Part shown: positions 1 to 8,734 of the stretch, in pieces
Layout of the letters: every line of letters begins with the position of its first letter
Position numbering within the stretch: position 1 is the first letter of the stretch
Assembly: GCA_003169975.1 (NCBI GenBank)
Contig: PNAA01000021.1
Span: forward strand, 41,738-105,737
Direction: 5' to 3'
Origin: Spartobacteria bacterium
GTDB lineage: Bacteria; Verrucomicrobiota; Verrucomicrobiia; Chthoniobacterales; UBA10450
DNA: 64,000 bases
The notes under the pieces: generated by a model
The model's database searches: none
What the model was told of the DNA's origin: nothing
Seen by the model: only the letters and a program-made list of their open reading frames with translations
Translations under genes and position numbers: made by a program

Positions 1-809
1 GGCGCGGTATCGAAATCGATGATTTGGTAACGGTATTCGCCGACGAGCGTCGTCGTGGGCAGAAGGAGGAAGCGAAGCTCATTCCCAAAGGTATGTTCGA
101 AGCGATCCTCATAAGCGCCGATCGCGCTGTCTTCGTAGTTGATCACGCCTAACGTATAACTCGTCACGGTCGAGAAGCGCGGCGCCCATTGGTAGGAGGT
201 CGAGAACTTGTCCGAGGTATAAAAGTAGTTTCCGCTTCGTCGGTTGATCCCGAAGCCGGTGCTGAAATCCGGCTCCGACTGATACGCCAGGTAAACCGCG
301 GCGGCGAAACCAAGACGCGGGGTCGCCTGATGACTCGCGCTAATCGTTAGTCCACTATTGATATCGTAGCTCTGCCCGGAAGGTCGGGAGTAATAGTAGG
401 TGGCTCCGCCGAAAACCTGCAGGTCGAAATTGGTTCGTGCGCTGCCAAACTTATAATCGAGGGACACACTGCCATTAGTGAAAAAAGACCCGACTGGATC
501 CTGGTGAGTCGTGTAAACATTGTCGTCGTAACCCTCCCGCACCGAGACCGAGATGTGGAAGGGCGAGCGGGCGAAATTTCCCGTGCCGAGATCCGGTCCT
601 GCCGCCTCGACCTCGCCGCTGCCCGTACTACTGGAAGCAGCGCTGAATGTCTTGCTGGATCCATCCTCCTGCTGGGCGCGAAGTGGGAGCGGGGCCAGCG
701 CCAGGACGAAAACGATCAACCCGGCCGCCAATGGCCTGCGACCTGGCGTCCCCTGGAAAAGACGGGCGCAAAAAAATGTGAGCGGATGCAGCGGTCTTCT
801 TCGGGCCAT
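1..809 (-). CDS. Outer-membrane beta-barrel protein, 3' end cut by window edge
   Basis: About 269 residues of a protein that continues past position 1. The ATG is read from 807-809. The N-terminus is basic, followed near residues 31-45 by a hydrophobic run (LIVFVLALAPLPL) and an A-Q junction, i.e. a signal peptide. After a Ser/Gly-rich linker the chain alternates polar and aromatic residues (FHISVSVREGYDDNVY, then VSLDYKFGSARTNFDL), as in outer-membrane beta-barrels. It lies downstream of the O-antigen ligase-like gene on the same strand, so a role in polysaccharide export or anchoring is plausible but inferred only from context. The frame is open from the start to the window edge. Confidence 0.7.
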   Translation of the reverse strand, partial: MARRRPLHPLTFFCARLFQGTPGRRPLAAGLIVFVLALAPLPLRAQQEDGSSKTFSAASSSTGSGEVEAAGPDLGTGNFARSPFHISVSVREGYDDNVYTTHQDPVGSFFTNGSVSLDYKFGSARTNFDLQVFGGATYYYSRPSGQSYDINSGLTISASHQATPRLGFAAAVYLAYQSEPDFSTGFGINRRSGNYFYTSDKFSTSYQWAPRFSTVTSYTLGVINYEDSAIGAYEDRFEHTFGNELRFLLLPTTTLVGEYRYQIIDFDTA

Positions 810-905
810 CTCGGCGAAGAGTAGGCGTTGGGAGAAATCGCGGCAATCTCTTTCCTCTGACAATCAACGGTCAGCTTCCCCCTCAGCACGGAGACCCGGA
901 ATCAG

Positions 906-2771
906 TCAGGGGCGAGCCGCCGGCGGCTCTGGCAACGGCGCGTTTTTATCCGGCAACTCCCATCTCGGCTCGGAGTCCACGCCGGGCCTTGTTGCGCTCC
1001 AGCGGGCGAGATGTGCGGCGTAGGATTTCTGGACGACGGTCGATTTCGGATCCCAGTCCCGCGCTCTGCCATACATCCATTCCGCCTCCGGGAAACGTCC
1101 CAGCGCATCGTAAACCCGGCCGAGCGCGAGGAGGAATGTCTCATCGTTAGGCGCGAGCGCCCGCGCCCGCTCGAACGGCTCCAGCGCCGCGCGGAAGAAA
1201 GAATCCCTCGCCGCCGCGTTCGTGATATCCTCCGCGCGCCGCACGCGGCTTTCGCCCAGATAAAAAAATGTCTCCGGGTTCTGCCCATCCCGCGCGATGG
1301 CCTGGCGCGCCCAGCGCATCGCTTCCAGGTGGCGTTCATCCCGCAAAGCGACCCGCGATCGCTCGGCGTAAAACTCCGCTCGCGTGTAGCGGACTGAGCC
1401 GGCGACCAAGAGCAAAGCGAGCAGCGCCAGGGCAAGCCGACCGGAGGCCACCCGCGAAATGGCACCGGCAGCCTCGCTTTCACGTTCGAACCCGGGGTTG
1501 GCCAGAATTCCAAAGACGAAGGCGAGCAACAAAACATTGGCCGGGATGTGGAGGTTAAAATCAAGCAACGAATGAACCACGAATGCGGTCACGGCGCCGA
1601 GCGCACCGAGATTCAGCGCCAGGTTGTTGCTCAGCAACTGGGAAGAAAGCGCCACCCGCCGTGGCCCTAATTTTTGAAAAGCGATCCCACCGCGCCAGAG
1701 ATGCGCGCCGAGAAAAAAGAGGAAGGCCGCCCCGCCGACGGCGCCGTATTCGGCGAGCAATTGCAGGTAATCGTTGTGCACTTCGACCGGATCCAGCTGC
1801 ACGCGCGAGGTCCGAAACCGTCTTCCGTAATAAAGATAAGTCCCGCTCCCGGCGCCGGTGGCGGGCTGCAATTTCCACTGCGCGATCGCCCCCTGCCAGA
1901 GATCCAGACGAATGTTCCCGGTATCGAGTAGATTCTGCGCCCGGCCGCTGAGGTAATCGCTTTTCTTGAATCCAAAGAAGAGCGCCGCGCTCAGCACGAG
2001 TGCGAAAACGCCGCCCGCGACCGCCGTGCGCCAGAAAATCTCGCTCCCGGCTTTGCGCAACGCGACCAGCGTCAGAACGGCGACCACGACCAGGCTCACG
2101 CCTGCGCTCAAGTAGCCGCCGCGACTTCCGGTGAGGGCGAGACCGGCATAGCAAAGAGCGCCGGCATAGCCGATCAGCAATTTGGTCCAGAGCGGCCAAC
2201 GACTCCAGCAGGTGAGAGTGACGCAAAAGACGCCGAGCACTTCGAGCAACCCCGCCAGGTGATTCGGGCAGCCGTAGAATCCGCTCGCCCGCCGGCCGTA
2301 ATCGAAGCGCTGTAAGAACGGGATCAGCATGAAATTGTTCCCGTTGCGAAACTGAATCGCACCGATCACCACCTGCACCAACGCCACCAGGAGGAGGAAC
2401 AAAAGAATGGCCATTCGCCAGCGAGACGAGATGAAAATCAGCGCGACGGCGAGATAAACGACAAGCCCGCCCAGCACCGGGAAAATATCGGCCCGCGCAA
2501 GGTAGGGGACGGGCGAGAACCAGGCGCGAACGAGAACATAGCCAAAGAAGAGCACCGAAGACAAAAGACAGGCGCGGCCGGGCGAAGGCTTCGCGCGCCG
2601 CATAGAGAAGACCGCGAACAGACCCCCAAGCCCGAGGAGCGCGTAGACCGGCAGGGCGTAGGCCAGGCGCGTGCCGCCGATGAAGACCTGCATCCCGGCC
2701 AAAGCAATCGCCACCAGGCTCGCGCCGAGCATCTCGCTGGCGCGAGAGATGAGAGATGCGTTTCCGGCCAC
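906..2771 (-). CDS. O-antigen ligase/polymerase (Wzy/WaaL-like) membrane protein with C-terminal TPR region
   Basis: A 621-residue polytopic inner-membrane protein. Roughly twelve hydrophobic segments fill residues 10-440. The family motifs are visible: RGGY at 217-220 and a large loop with HNDYLQLLAEYG at about 332-343, typical of the O-antigen ligase (Wzy_C) superfamily, which transfers or polymerises lipid-linked glycans. Residues about 470-600 are soluble and carry TPR-like helices (AMRWARQAIARDGQNPETFF). This architecture is common in exopolysaccharide loci. It lies between a secreted protein upstream and an outer-membrane barrel downstream, all minus strand, suggesting one operon. The substrate cannot be told. 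Confidence 0.85.
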   Translation of the reverse strand: MAGNASLISRASEMLGASLVAIALAGMQVFIGGTRLAYALPVYALLGLGGLFAVFSMRRAKPSPGRACLLSSVLFFGYVLVRAWFSPVPYLARADIFPVLGGLVVYLAVALIFISSRWRMAILLFLLLVALVQVVIGAIQFRNGNNFMLIPFLQRFDYGRRASGFYGCPNHLAGLLEVLGVFCVTLTCWSRWPLWTKLLIGYAGALCYAGLALTGSRGGYLSAGVSLVVVAVLTLVALRKAGSEIFWRTAVAGGVFALVLSAALFFGFKKSDYLSGRAQNLLDTGNIRLDLWQGAIAQWKLQPATGAGSGTYLYYGRRFRTSRVQLDPVEVHNDYLQLLAEYGAVGGAAFLFFLGAHLWRGGIAFQKLGPRRVALSSQLLSNNLALNLGALGAVTAFVVHSLLDFNLHIPANVLLLAFVFGILANPGFERESEAAGAISRVASGRLALALLALLLVAGSVRYTRAEFYAERSRVALRDERHLEAMRWARQAIARDGQNPETFFYLGESRVRRAEDITNAAARDSFFRAALEPFERARALAPNDETFLLALGRVYDALGRFPEAEWMYGRARDWDPKSTVVQKSYAAHLARWSATRPGVDSEPRWELPDKNAPLPEPPAARP

Positions 2772-2825
2772 AGAGCGGCGAGGTTACAGCAATTCGCCTC
2801 TCGCCGCCAACGCAGGATCACCCGC

Positions 2826-3542
2826 TTACTTGTTCGCCGCCGGAGTCGGCGTCGGGGGACATGAGCCAACAACAGCTCCCTGATGCGAGTGGAGATATTC
2901 GTCGAGCTGGCTTTGTCGGACCGTGCGCTGGGTGCCATCATCACACACCAGGATGAGCTGCTCATGTGGATCGAATCCCTCGCCCGTGTCTTTGCTCGTC
3001 GAATTGGATAATGGATTCTGATTGTCTGGCCCAACCGCGTCGGAGTCGGCACGATCGCCGCCACCGCTTGCCGCGTGGGGAACCGCGCTTTGAATCGCGT
3101 CCGCGCAATCGGGCGCCGTCGCGATCGCGGCATCAGCGATCGTCGTCGCCGCATTGTCATTTGCAGAGATGGCCGCAGACACAATCGACCCGACAAATTT
3201 GCAATCGCTTTTCCTACCGCAGCGCAGCACGGTTCCGACAATTTCGCCGGTGAAGTCGCGGCGCGCCCCGACCGCCACCTCCGTGATGGCCGCGGCCACA
3301 GTCCGATGCTTCCGCACGGCGGCGCAGACGGCCGCGAGAAATTCCGATTTGGTCGCGCGCTTGATCGTTTTCGCGGCCGGCAAACCGTCTTCAATCATCT
3401 CCTTCGGCGTCTGGTCGCGACCGAGCGCCGCGGGAGGAGCGGCGACCCAAAGTCCGGCGGCCAGGGCGACCAGCAACAAGAGCAAGAGGGCGCTCCGCCC
3501 GATCCTCGCAGGGACTAGCCCGTCGGTTGAAACCGCGGACAT
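2826..3542 (-). CDS. Secreted protein of unknown function
   Basis: I prefer the internal start at 3542 because it places a signal peptide (SALLLLLLVALAAGLWVAA) near the N-terminus; an upstream ATG at 3596 is possible. The mature part, about 200 residues, is Ala-rich and contains Cys residues (VCAAVRKH, LRCGRKSDCKF, APDCADA, LVCDDG, GSCPP) that could form disulphides. It ends in a Pro/Thr-rich tail. I recognise no enzyme family. It is the first gene of the minus-strand envelope group, 54 nt upstream of the O-antigen ligase-like gene, so it is likely exported with that pathway. Confidence 0.6.
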   Translation of the reverse strand: MSAVSTDGLVPARIGRSALLLLLLVALAAGLWVAAPPAALGRDQTPKEMIEDGLPAAKTIKRATKSEFLAAVCAAVRKHRTVAAAITEVAVGARRDFTGEIVGTVLRCGRKSDCKFVGSIVSAAISANDNAATTIADAAIATAPDCADAIQSAVPHAASGGGDRADSDAVGPDNQNPLSNSTSKDTGEGFDPHEQLILVCDDGTQRTVRQSQLDEYLHSHQGAVVGSCPPTPTPAANK

Positions 3543-3618
3543 TTTTTTCCGCGGCAGGCGAGGAGGAGTCCGGCTTCTCAAAGCGACGATGATCACTATT
3601 TTGCGCGCTCGTCAGAAA

Positions 3619-3688
3619 GCGGGCAACGGGAATCGAACCCGCATGGCCAGCTTGGAAGGCTGGAACTTTACCATTAAGCTATGCCCGC
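3619..3688 (-). tRNA. tRNA-Gly (UCC anticodon)
   Basis: Reading the minus strand gives a full cloverleaf: 7-bp acceptor stem GCGGGCA/TGCCCGC, D-arm, anticodon stem CCAGC/GCTGG with loop CTTCCAA (anticodon TCC) and a T-arm with GGTTCGATTCC. No CCA is encoded. It closely resembles known bacterial tRNA-Gly(UCC). Confidence 0.95.
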
Positions 3689-3737
3689 GCGCGGTTAAGC
3701 TGCCGCGCCCGCACCTGCTTGCCAAGTTTTTTCCGAG

Positions 3738-3783
3738 AATGTGGGAGCCCCGATCTTCGCCGCACAAAGGCGGCTCCCACATT
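3738..3783. repeat. Dispersed hairpin repeat, TGTGGGAGCC family
   Basis: The 12-bp arms AATGTGGGAGCC and GGCTCCCACATT are perfect inverted repeats around a 22-nt loop that includes CGCCGCACAAAGG. Related copies lie at 43063-43092, beside the Y1 transposase gene, and at 60567-60599, inside a coding sequence. It sits between tRNA-Gly and the DUF4412 gene. Confidence 0.75.
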
Positions 3784-3827
3784 CCGCAAACTTGCCAATC
3801 GCGCAGACTCCAGCTAGCAACTGCCAT

Positions 3828-4520
3828 ATGAAATCACTGCACCTGTTCGGGATCGCTTCTCTCGCGCTTCTCGCCACCAGCCGCGCCGACCTGACCATCG
3901 TCCAGAAGGTGGAGGGGGCCGGGGGCCTCCACGAGCTCACTCTGAAAGTGAAGGGTGACAAAGCGCGCGTCGACGTCAACCCGCAGATCACGACCATCAT
4001 CGACGCGAAAACCGGCGAAGTAACGACCTTGTTGAACGATAAGAAAACCGTGATGCGCATCTCCGGCGAGAAGGCGAAAGCGATGGCGGAGGTGGCCAAG
4101 GCATTCGCCAAGGAAGAGGCGCCGGCGCAGGCCCTGCCGAAACCCACAGGGAAGAAAGAGACGATCAACGGCTACGAGACCGAAGAGTATGTGACCGATT
4201 CTCCGAAGTACCACGCCAGCTACTGGATCGCCAAGAGCTACCCGAATTACGAGAGCATCCTCAAGCAGATGTCGATCATGCAGCAGGGCGCCTTCGCCGG
4301 GCTGACCAAAGGCATGCCCGATTACCACGCCCTCCCGGGCCTTCCGCTGCGCACCCAGGTCAAGGTTCCCGGGCAGGACGACATCACGAGCACGATCGAA
4401 AGTCTGAAACTTGATCCCCTCCCCGACACGGACTTTGCCATCCCGGCCGGCTATTCTGAAATGAAGATGCCCGATTTTATTCGCGGCACGCAAGCGCCCG
4501 GCAAACCGGACGACCCCTGA
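3828..4520 (+). CDS. DUF4412-type secreted protein
   Basis: The start ATG at 3828 gives a typical signal peptide (MKSLHLFGIASLALLATSRA). The mature part of about 210 residues has the DUF4412 layout: a beta-rich half (KVEGAGGLHELTLKVKGDKARVDV), residues naming a bound value (TTIIDAKTGEVTTLLNDKK) and a Lys-rich helix before a second beta segment (INGYETEEYVTDSPKYHASY). Function is unknown; the fold resembles lipoprotein-carrier proteins. It is followed 4 nt later by maf, so co-transcription is likely. Confidence 0.75.
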   Translation: MKSLHLFGIASLALLATSRADLTIVQKVEGAGGLHELTLKVKGDKARVDVNPQITTIIDAKTGEVTTLLNDKKTVMRISGEKAKAMAEVAKAFAKEEAPAQALPKPTGKKETINGYETEEYVTDSPKYHASYWIAKSYPNYESILKQMSIMQQGAFAGLTKGMPDYHALPGLPLRTQVKVPGQDDITSTIESLKLDPLPDTDFAIPAGYSEMKMPDFIRGTQAPGKPDDP

Positions 4521-4524
4521 ACGA

Positions 4525-5118
4525 ATGACCAGCGACGCGCCGCGTTTCATCCTCGCGTCGGCTTCGCCCCGCCGCCGCCAGTTGCTGGCGGATGCTGGCT
4601 TTGCTTTCGACGTTGTCGAACCCGAGGTGGATGAAATCCTTTCCGCCAACTTCACCGTCAGCGAGGCGACTTGCTGGAACGCGCTGCGCAAGGGCCTCGT
4701 CGTGGCGCGGGCTCATCCCGAGCAAGTCGTTCTCGCCGCCGACACGCTGGTGGGCCTCGGCCAGCAAATCATCGGCAAGCCCGCGGATCGCGCCGCGGCG
4801 GCGCGCATTCTCCGTCGGCTCAGTGGCCGGACGCATGTCGTCGTCTCGGCAGTTTTCATCGCGCATTTGCGCCGCGGAAAATCGGAGAGCTTCTCCGTCA
4901 GCTCGCGCGTGGTTTTCAAAAGATTGAGCGACCGGATGATCGATAATTATCTCGCCCTGATCGACCCGCTCGACAAAGCCGGCGCCTATGCCGCGCAGGG
5001 CCACGGCAGCGCAATCATCGCGCGGATCATTGGTTCACGGAGCAACGTCATCGGCCTGCCATTGGAGAAGACCCGCGCCGGGCTCGCGCGCTTCGATGTT
5101 CACCGGCGGCCCGCCTAA
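4525..5118 (+). CDS. maf: Maf-family nucleoside triphosphate pyrophosphatase
   Basis: 197 residues with the Maf signature ILASASPRRRQLL at residues 9-21 and the conserved (V)EPEVDE. A central AADTLV (residues about 72-77) contains the catalytic Asp. Maf proteins hydrolyse non-canonical or modified NTPs and are linked to septation arrest. The gene follows the DUF4412 gene by 4 nt. Its stop TAA at 5116-5118 lies within a GCCTAACG word, and an exact GCCTAACGA follows immediately. Confidence 0.92.
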   Translation: MTSDAPRFILASASPRRRQLLADAGFAFDVVEPEVDEILSANFTVSEATCWNALRKGLVVARAHPEQVVLAADTLVGLGQQIIGKPADRAAAARILRRLSGRTHVVVSAVFIAHLRRGKSESFSVSSRVVFKRLSDRMIDNYLALIDPLDKAGAYAAQGHGSAIIARIIGSRSNVIGLPLEKTRAGLARFDVHRRPA

Positions 5119-5128
5119 CGCCTAACGA
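5113..5128 (+). repeat. Tandem copies of the recurrent word GCCTAACGA (genome-wide candidate signal)
   Basis: Two overlapping copies at 5113-5121 (GCCTAACGC) and 5120-5128. Exact plus-strand copies start at 5120, 5830, 11346, 16401, 21485, 22020, 24381, 26278, 36209, 39630, 40751, 42422, 43157, 45678, 49031, 49853, 51750, 55090, 55365, 56524 and 62611. Exact reverse copies (TCGTTAGGC) start at 5895, 6213, 11905, 14388, 14982, 16072, 23148, 26169, 35509, 38991, 47430, 55697, 56022 and 60823. About 17 near matches differ mostly at the last two bases. Counts are by eye. Meaning is discussed in the findings. Confidence 0.85.
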
Positions 5129-5667
5129 CTTTCCACCGGCGTCCGCTCATCGTCCGCCGGCACCGCGAGTTCCTCGCGCTTTTCGCGGCGCAGCACGCGG
5201 TAAAGGAACCAAACGATGAAGCAGTTGGCCCCCACGAGAATGAGCGCGACCGCGCCGGGACTGCGCCAGACGTGCCGCACTTCGAAAGGAATCAACGCGC
5301 CGGTCGCCACCACCATGAGCAGCTCGGCCCAGCGCTTTTGCAGATAAACCCCGATCCCTTCGGTGCAGAGGACAGCCGCCGAGACCAGCGCGACCAAGCC
5401 GGTCACCTGGAGCAAGCCACCCGCGACCACATCCTGCCACTTGCTCAGGAGATAGAGCATCGCCCGGCTGTGCGCGACCATCAGCTCGCCGTCGACCCAC
5501 TCCGAGATTCCATCCAGCCAGCGCGTGCGACTATGCAAAAAGAGGAGCGAAATTCCGATACTAAAGAGGATCGCGCCCTGCAACATCTTGAAGATCGCAA
5601 TGATTTTCAGGTAACGAACGCGCCGCTGCGGCCGCAGCATTTTCGGGATTGGCGCGACGTCGCTCAT
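5122..5667 (-). CDS. DUF2127-like integral membrane protein
   Basis: Start ATG at 5665-5667 gives 181 residues. After a basic N-terminus (PQRRVRYLKIIAIFK) there are about four membrane segments: residues about 25-45, 85-105, 115-135 and 140-160. The KIIAIFKMLQG opening and LEAL-like pattern fit DUF2127 proteins, whose function is unknown. The C-terminus is charged (RREKREELAVPADDERTP) and presumably cytoplasmic. It is convergent with maf; the stop codons lie 3 nt apart. Confidence 0.7.
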   Translation of the reverse strand: MSDVAPIPKMLRPQRRVRYLKIIAIFKMLQGAILFSIGISLLFLHSRTRWLDGISEWVDGELMVAHSRAMLYLLSKWQDVVAGGLLQVTGLVALVSAAVLCTEGIGVYLQKRWAELLMVVATGALIPFEVRHVWRSPGAVALILVGANCFIVWFLYRVLRREKREELAVPADDERTPVESR

Positions 5668-5698
5668 CTCGATACGTCTCGCAGAAGCAACCGCGATC

Positions 5699-6094
5699 TC
5701 AAGCGGTGAGACTCTGCCGGCAGCAGATCTCGAGCTTGTTTCCGCTCGGGTCCTCGAAGAAAACGCCGTAGTAGCCGGGCGAATATTCGCGCCAGAGCGC
5801 CGGGCCCTCCAGGTTTTGGCCACCCGCTTGCCTAACGATCTCGGCCAGCCGATCCACTTCCGCGCGGCTCCCGGCCCAGAAGGCGATGCGGTTGTCGTTA
5901 GGCTGATGTTCGGCCGACTCGGTGAAGCCGAAGAATTCGACCGGCCCTTCGCCCGCCGCCTGCCAGATGCACCATTCATCGCCGCTCGAGTTGATCGCGA
6001 AACCAAGCTCGGGCAGAAGCTTCTCGTAAAAGCGCTTCGCCGCCTCGAGGTCGTTTACCCGCAGGTCAATGTGGTCGAAGCGTCGCGTTTTCAT
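5699..6094 (-). CDS. VOC-family (glyoxalase/dioxygenase-like) protein
   Basis: 131 residues with the vicinal-oxygen-chelate layout: FDHIDLRVNDLEAAKRFYE at the N-terminus (metal-ligand His at residue 8), RIAFWAG in the middle, and YYGVFFEDPSGNKLEI at the C-terminus carrying the terminal Glu ligand. Members act as lyases, dioxygenases or resistance proteins; the substrate cannot be read from sequence. It lies just upstream of the DUF2127 gene on the same strand. Confidence 0.88.
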   Translation of the reverse strand: MKTRRFDHIDLRVNDLEAAKRFYEKLLPELGFAINSSGDEWCIWQAAGEGPVEFFGFTESAEHQPNDNRIAFWAGSRAEVDRLAEIVRQAGGQNLEGPALWREYSPGYYGVFFEDPSGNKLEICCRQSLTA

Positions 6095-6125
6095 TTTCCG
6101 TCCTTCTCATTCACCCCTTTGTAGA

Positions 6126-6143
6126 GGCGGCCGTGCCGGCCGC
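6126..6143. repeat. Short GC-rich hairpin GCGGCCG-TGC-CGGCCGC
   Basis: A perfect 7-bp inverted repeat in the gap between the VOC gene and the MgtE-like gene. A similar core (GGCCGTGCCGGCC) recurs near 26070, so it is probably a member of the dispersed hairpin repeats rather than a terminator; no T-run follows. Confidence 0.5.
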
Positions 6144-6215
6144 AACAAGGAATCCAAAATGCGGGCGACACTCCCCCTCCAACCTTTGATTTCGAGCGGA
6201 CATCTTTCATCTTCG

Positions 6216-7208
6216 TTAGGCGGGTCTGAGCAGCCAGCTCGCGATCGAAAGATAAAAAAGCAGCGTCAGGAGGTCGGCGAACGCGAGCGTGAGCGGGCCG
6301 GCCGCGATTTTCGGGTCGAGTCGCAAGGCATGCAGGAGCGACGGGATGCTTAACCCCAGCACACACGCCATCACGAGCGAAGTCCAAATGCTTGCCCCGA
6401 TCACCACTGCCGGCCACCCAACGCCGATCCAGAACCAGACGATCGTCGCCACGAGCAGGCCGCAGGCTGCGCCTAACAAAAGCGCCGTGGCCACCTCGCG
6501 CCGGAGCGTTTCGGCATACCAGCGCAAGGTCGGCCGGGTCGCATGCAACGCCTGGATCGTCACCGCCATCGACTGGATGCTGACGCTTTCTCCCAGCCCG
6601 AGGACAAGGGTGAGGAAGAATGCAATCACCAGGCTTTGCGCAAGGGTGAGCGCAAACACACTCGCGAGGAGCGCGCAGGCCGTCCCGCTCCCGATCGTCG
6701 CGAGCAGCCAGGGAAACCGGTAACGAAACGCCTTGAATGGCCCCGCGCCGCGCACTTGCGCCACGTGAAAGCCGATCGTCTCAAAAACATCCTCGTGTTG
6801 TTCGCGCTCCGCGATGTCGAAGACCTCCTCCGTAAAAACGCCGACATCGATCAAGCCCAGGATGCGCCGTCCCGCGTCCACCACCGGGAAGGCAAAAAAC
6901 TTGTGGAGCACGAAAAATTCGCACGCTTCGAGCAGGGTCGCGGTCTGCGGAATGGCGATGATCCGTTTGATCATCAAATCGCCGATCCGATGGTCGAGCG
7001 CCGCGGTCAGCAAGCGCCGGGTCGGCAGCACGCCGACGAGCCGTTTTTCCTCGTCCACGACATAGAAATAAACGATCTTTTCGCCGATCCCTTCCTCCCG
7101 CACGGCGTCGAGCGCCTGGCGCGCGGTCATCGATTCCTGCAGCTGCGCAAAATCCTTCCGGATAAAATCGCTCACCGGCTGGTCGAGATGTTGCGGCGCA
7201 GCATTCAT
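6216..7208 (-). CDS. MgtE-like divalent cation transporter, lacking the N-terminal MgtE_N domain
   Basis: 330 residues. Residues about 15-135 hold two CBS modules (EKIVYFYVVDEEKRLVGVL; FFAFPVVDAGRRILGLIDV). Residues about 180-330 hold about five membrane helices with the MgtE-type stretch ESVSIQSMAVTIQAL. Canonical MgtE (~450 aa) has an extra N-terminal superhelical gating domain that is missing here, so gating may differ. Probable Mg2+ or Co2+ transport across the inner membrane. The stop TAA (6216-6218) is inside a TCGTTAGGC word. Confidence 0.85.
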   Translation of the reverse strand: MNAAPQHLDQPVSDFIRKDFAQLQESMTARQALDAVREEGIGEKIVYFYVVDEEKRLVGVLPTRRLLTAALDHRIGDLMIKRIIAIPQTATLLEACEFFVLHKFFAFPVVDAGRRILGLIDVGVFTEEVFDIAEREQHEDVFETIGFHVAQVRGAGPFKAFRYRFPWLLATIGSGTACALLASVFALTLAQSLVIAFFLTLVLGLGESVSIQSMAVTIQALHATRPTLRWYAETLRREVATALLLGAACGLLVATIVWFWIGVGWPAVVIGASIWTSLVMACVLGLSIPSLLHALRLDPKIAAGPLTLAFADLLTLLFYLSIASWLLRPA

Positions 7209-7301
7209 CGGCGGGATGATACCTGCTCAGACGCCATCTTTCGAGACGCGAAATGGATCGTCCTTGCCGGACGGACGGGCGCAGTTAACACTCGGCCCCC
7301 T

Positions 7302-7607
7302 ATGACTCGCCGGATTAAACGAATCGCGCCGTTCCAAGCCGGAAAAATGCTCGCCGTGGTTTACGGCTGCATGGGGTTGATTTTCCTCCCCTTCTTCGCC
7401 CTCGCCGGGATGCTCGGCGCTTTTGCGCAACATGCCCAACCGAATCAGGCGGCGCCGGCTGCGCTCGTCGGTGGTCTCCTGCTTGGGATGGGAATTTTCT
7501 TCCCAATCATCTACGCCGCGATGGGATTCATTCTCGGCATCGTCAGCGCGGCGCTCTACAATCTTGTTGCTCGCTGGATCGGCGGTTTCGAGGTAGAGGT
7601 GGAATAG
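7302..7607 (+). CDS. Small two-helix membrane protein
   Basis: ATG at 7302 gives 101 residues: MTRRIKRIAPFQAGKMLAVV, then two hydrophobic hairpin segments (residues about 16-38 and 53-85) with a loop containing QHAQPNQAAPAA. The basic RRIKR start followed by the membrane resembles DUF3566-like proteins; I am not sure of the family. It is divergent from the MgtE-like gene and 84 nt upstream of hflK. Confidence 0.65.
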   Translation: MTRRIKRIAPFQAGKMLAVVYGCMGLIFLPFFALAGMLGAFAQHAQPNQAAPAALVGGLLLGMGIFFPIIYAAMGFILGIVSAALYNLVARWIGGFEVEVE

Positions 7608-7690
7608 CGGAAGAGAGAGCACATTTTCTCGACGGCTGATCGGCGGGCCCGCTTGGGCGCCGTGCCAGGATCCCTTCGTTCGTTGACGTT

Positions 7691-8701
7691 ATGCAAATCA
7701 CCACCTCTTCCGGTTCGTCGGCGTCGCCCTTTCCGCCCGGGTTCAAGTTCCGGCCGTTCCGCTTTGTGCTCGGCATCATCGGAGTCATCGGAATCCTGCT
7801 CACGCTCTTCTCGCTCCTCTTCGGCTTCGTCTCTATCCCGACCAACTCGGTCGGCGTGAAACTGCGTTTCGGCGCTTATCACAGCACGGAAGGGCCGGGT
7901 TTGGCTTACGCGATTCCTTACGTGGATGAGATCACGCTCGTGCCGACGCAGCGCTTGCTGAAGCTGGAGTTCGGGTTCACCACGCCGGAGGCGACCAACG
8001 GATTCCAAGGCGATCAGCAACCGGAGGACACGGAGACGATGATCACGGGAGATCTCAACACCGCCCTCGTGCCCTGGGTGGTGCAATACCGGATCACCGA
8101 TCCGAAACAGTATCTTTTCGGCGCGCGCGAACCGGAGCAGACCTTGCGCGATCTCTCGGAAAGCGTGATGCGCGAGGTGATCGGCGACCGCACGGTGGAT
8201 GAGGTCCTGACGATCGGCCGGCACGATATCGAAACGGCGGCGCTCGGGCGGCTGGCGAAATTGTCGTCGGAATACGGGCTCGGTCTGCAAATCCAGCAAG
8301 TGCAATTAGCGACGGTGCGGCCGCCGCCAGCGGTGCAGGCGGCGTTCAACGAAGTGAACCAGGCGCAGCAGGAAAAACAGACTGCGATCAATCAGGCGTG
8401 GGCGATTTACAACGACGCCGTGCCCAACGCCCGCGGCCAGGCCAAGGAGCGCGAGAAACAAGCCGAGGCCTACGCTTTTCGCCGAGTCAATGGCGCCAAG
8501 GGTGATACCGAAAAATTTTCGCTGCTCCTGACGGAGTATGCCAAGGCGCCGGAGATCACGCGGCGCCGACTTTATTTCGAATCGATGGAAGCGATCCTGC
8601 CGGCGCTCGAACGCAAGGTGATCGTGGATGACAGCATCAAAGGTGTGCTGCAAACCCTGCCGCTTATGGCGCCCACGTCCAAGCCGGCGCCGCAACCTTG
8701 A
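7691..8701 (+). CDS. hflK: SPFH/prohibitin-family membrane protein, HflK-like
   Basis: 336 residues: short N-terminus, one transmembrane anchor (residues about 27-53), then a band-7 domain (SIPTNSVGVKLRFGAYHSTEGPG, VVQYRITDPKQYLFG) and a coiled region with NEVNQAQQEKQTAINQA and QAKEREKQAEAYAFRRVNGAKGD. In other bacteria HflK and HflC form a membrane cage around the FtsH protease and restrain it. It pairs with the next gene, 33 nt downstream, as expected for hflKC; ftsH is not in the window. Confidence 0.88.
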   Translation: MQITTSSGSSASPFPPGFKFRPFRFVLGIIGVIGILLTLFSLLFGFVSIPTNSVGVKLRFGAYHSTEGPGLAYAIPYVDEITLVPTQRLLKLEFGFTTPEATNGFQGDQQPEDTETMITGDLNTALVPWVVQYRITDPKQYLFGAREPEQTLRDLSESVMREVIGDRTVDEVLTIGRHDIETAALGRLAKLSSEYGLGLQIQQVQLATVRPPPAVQAAFNEVNQAQQEKQTAINQAWAIYNDAVPNARGQAKEREKQAEAYAFRRVNGAKGDTEKFSLLLTEYAKAPEITRRRLYFESMEAILPALERKVIVDDSIKGVLQTLPLMAPTSKPAPQP

Positions 8702-8734
8702 AGAAAGAAATTGCCTAACAATACCTAACCAATC

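Noticed and set aside
3154..3831. Long plus-strand frame across the secreted protein gene and tRNA-Gly
   Set aside because: It reads through a tRNA and a repeat and is antisense to a better-supported gene.
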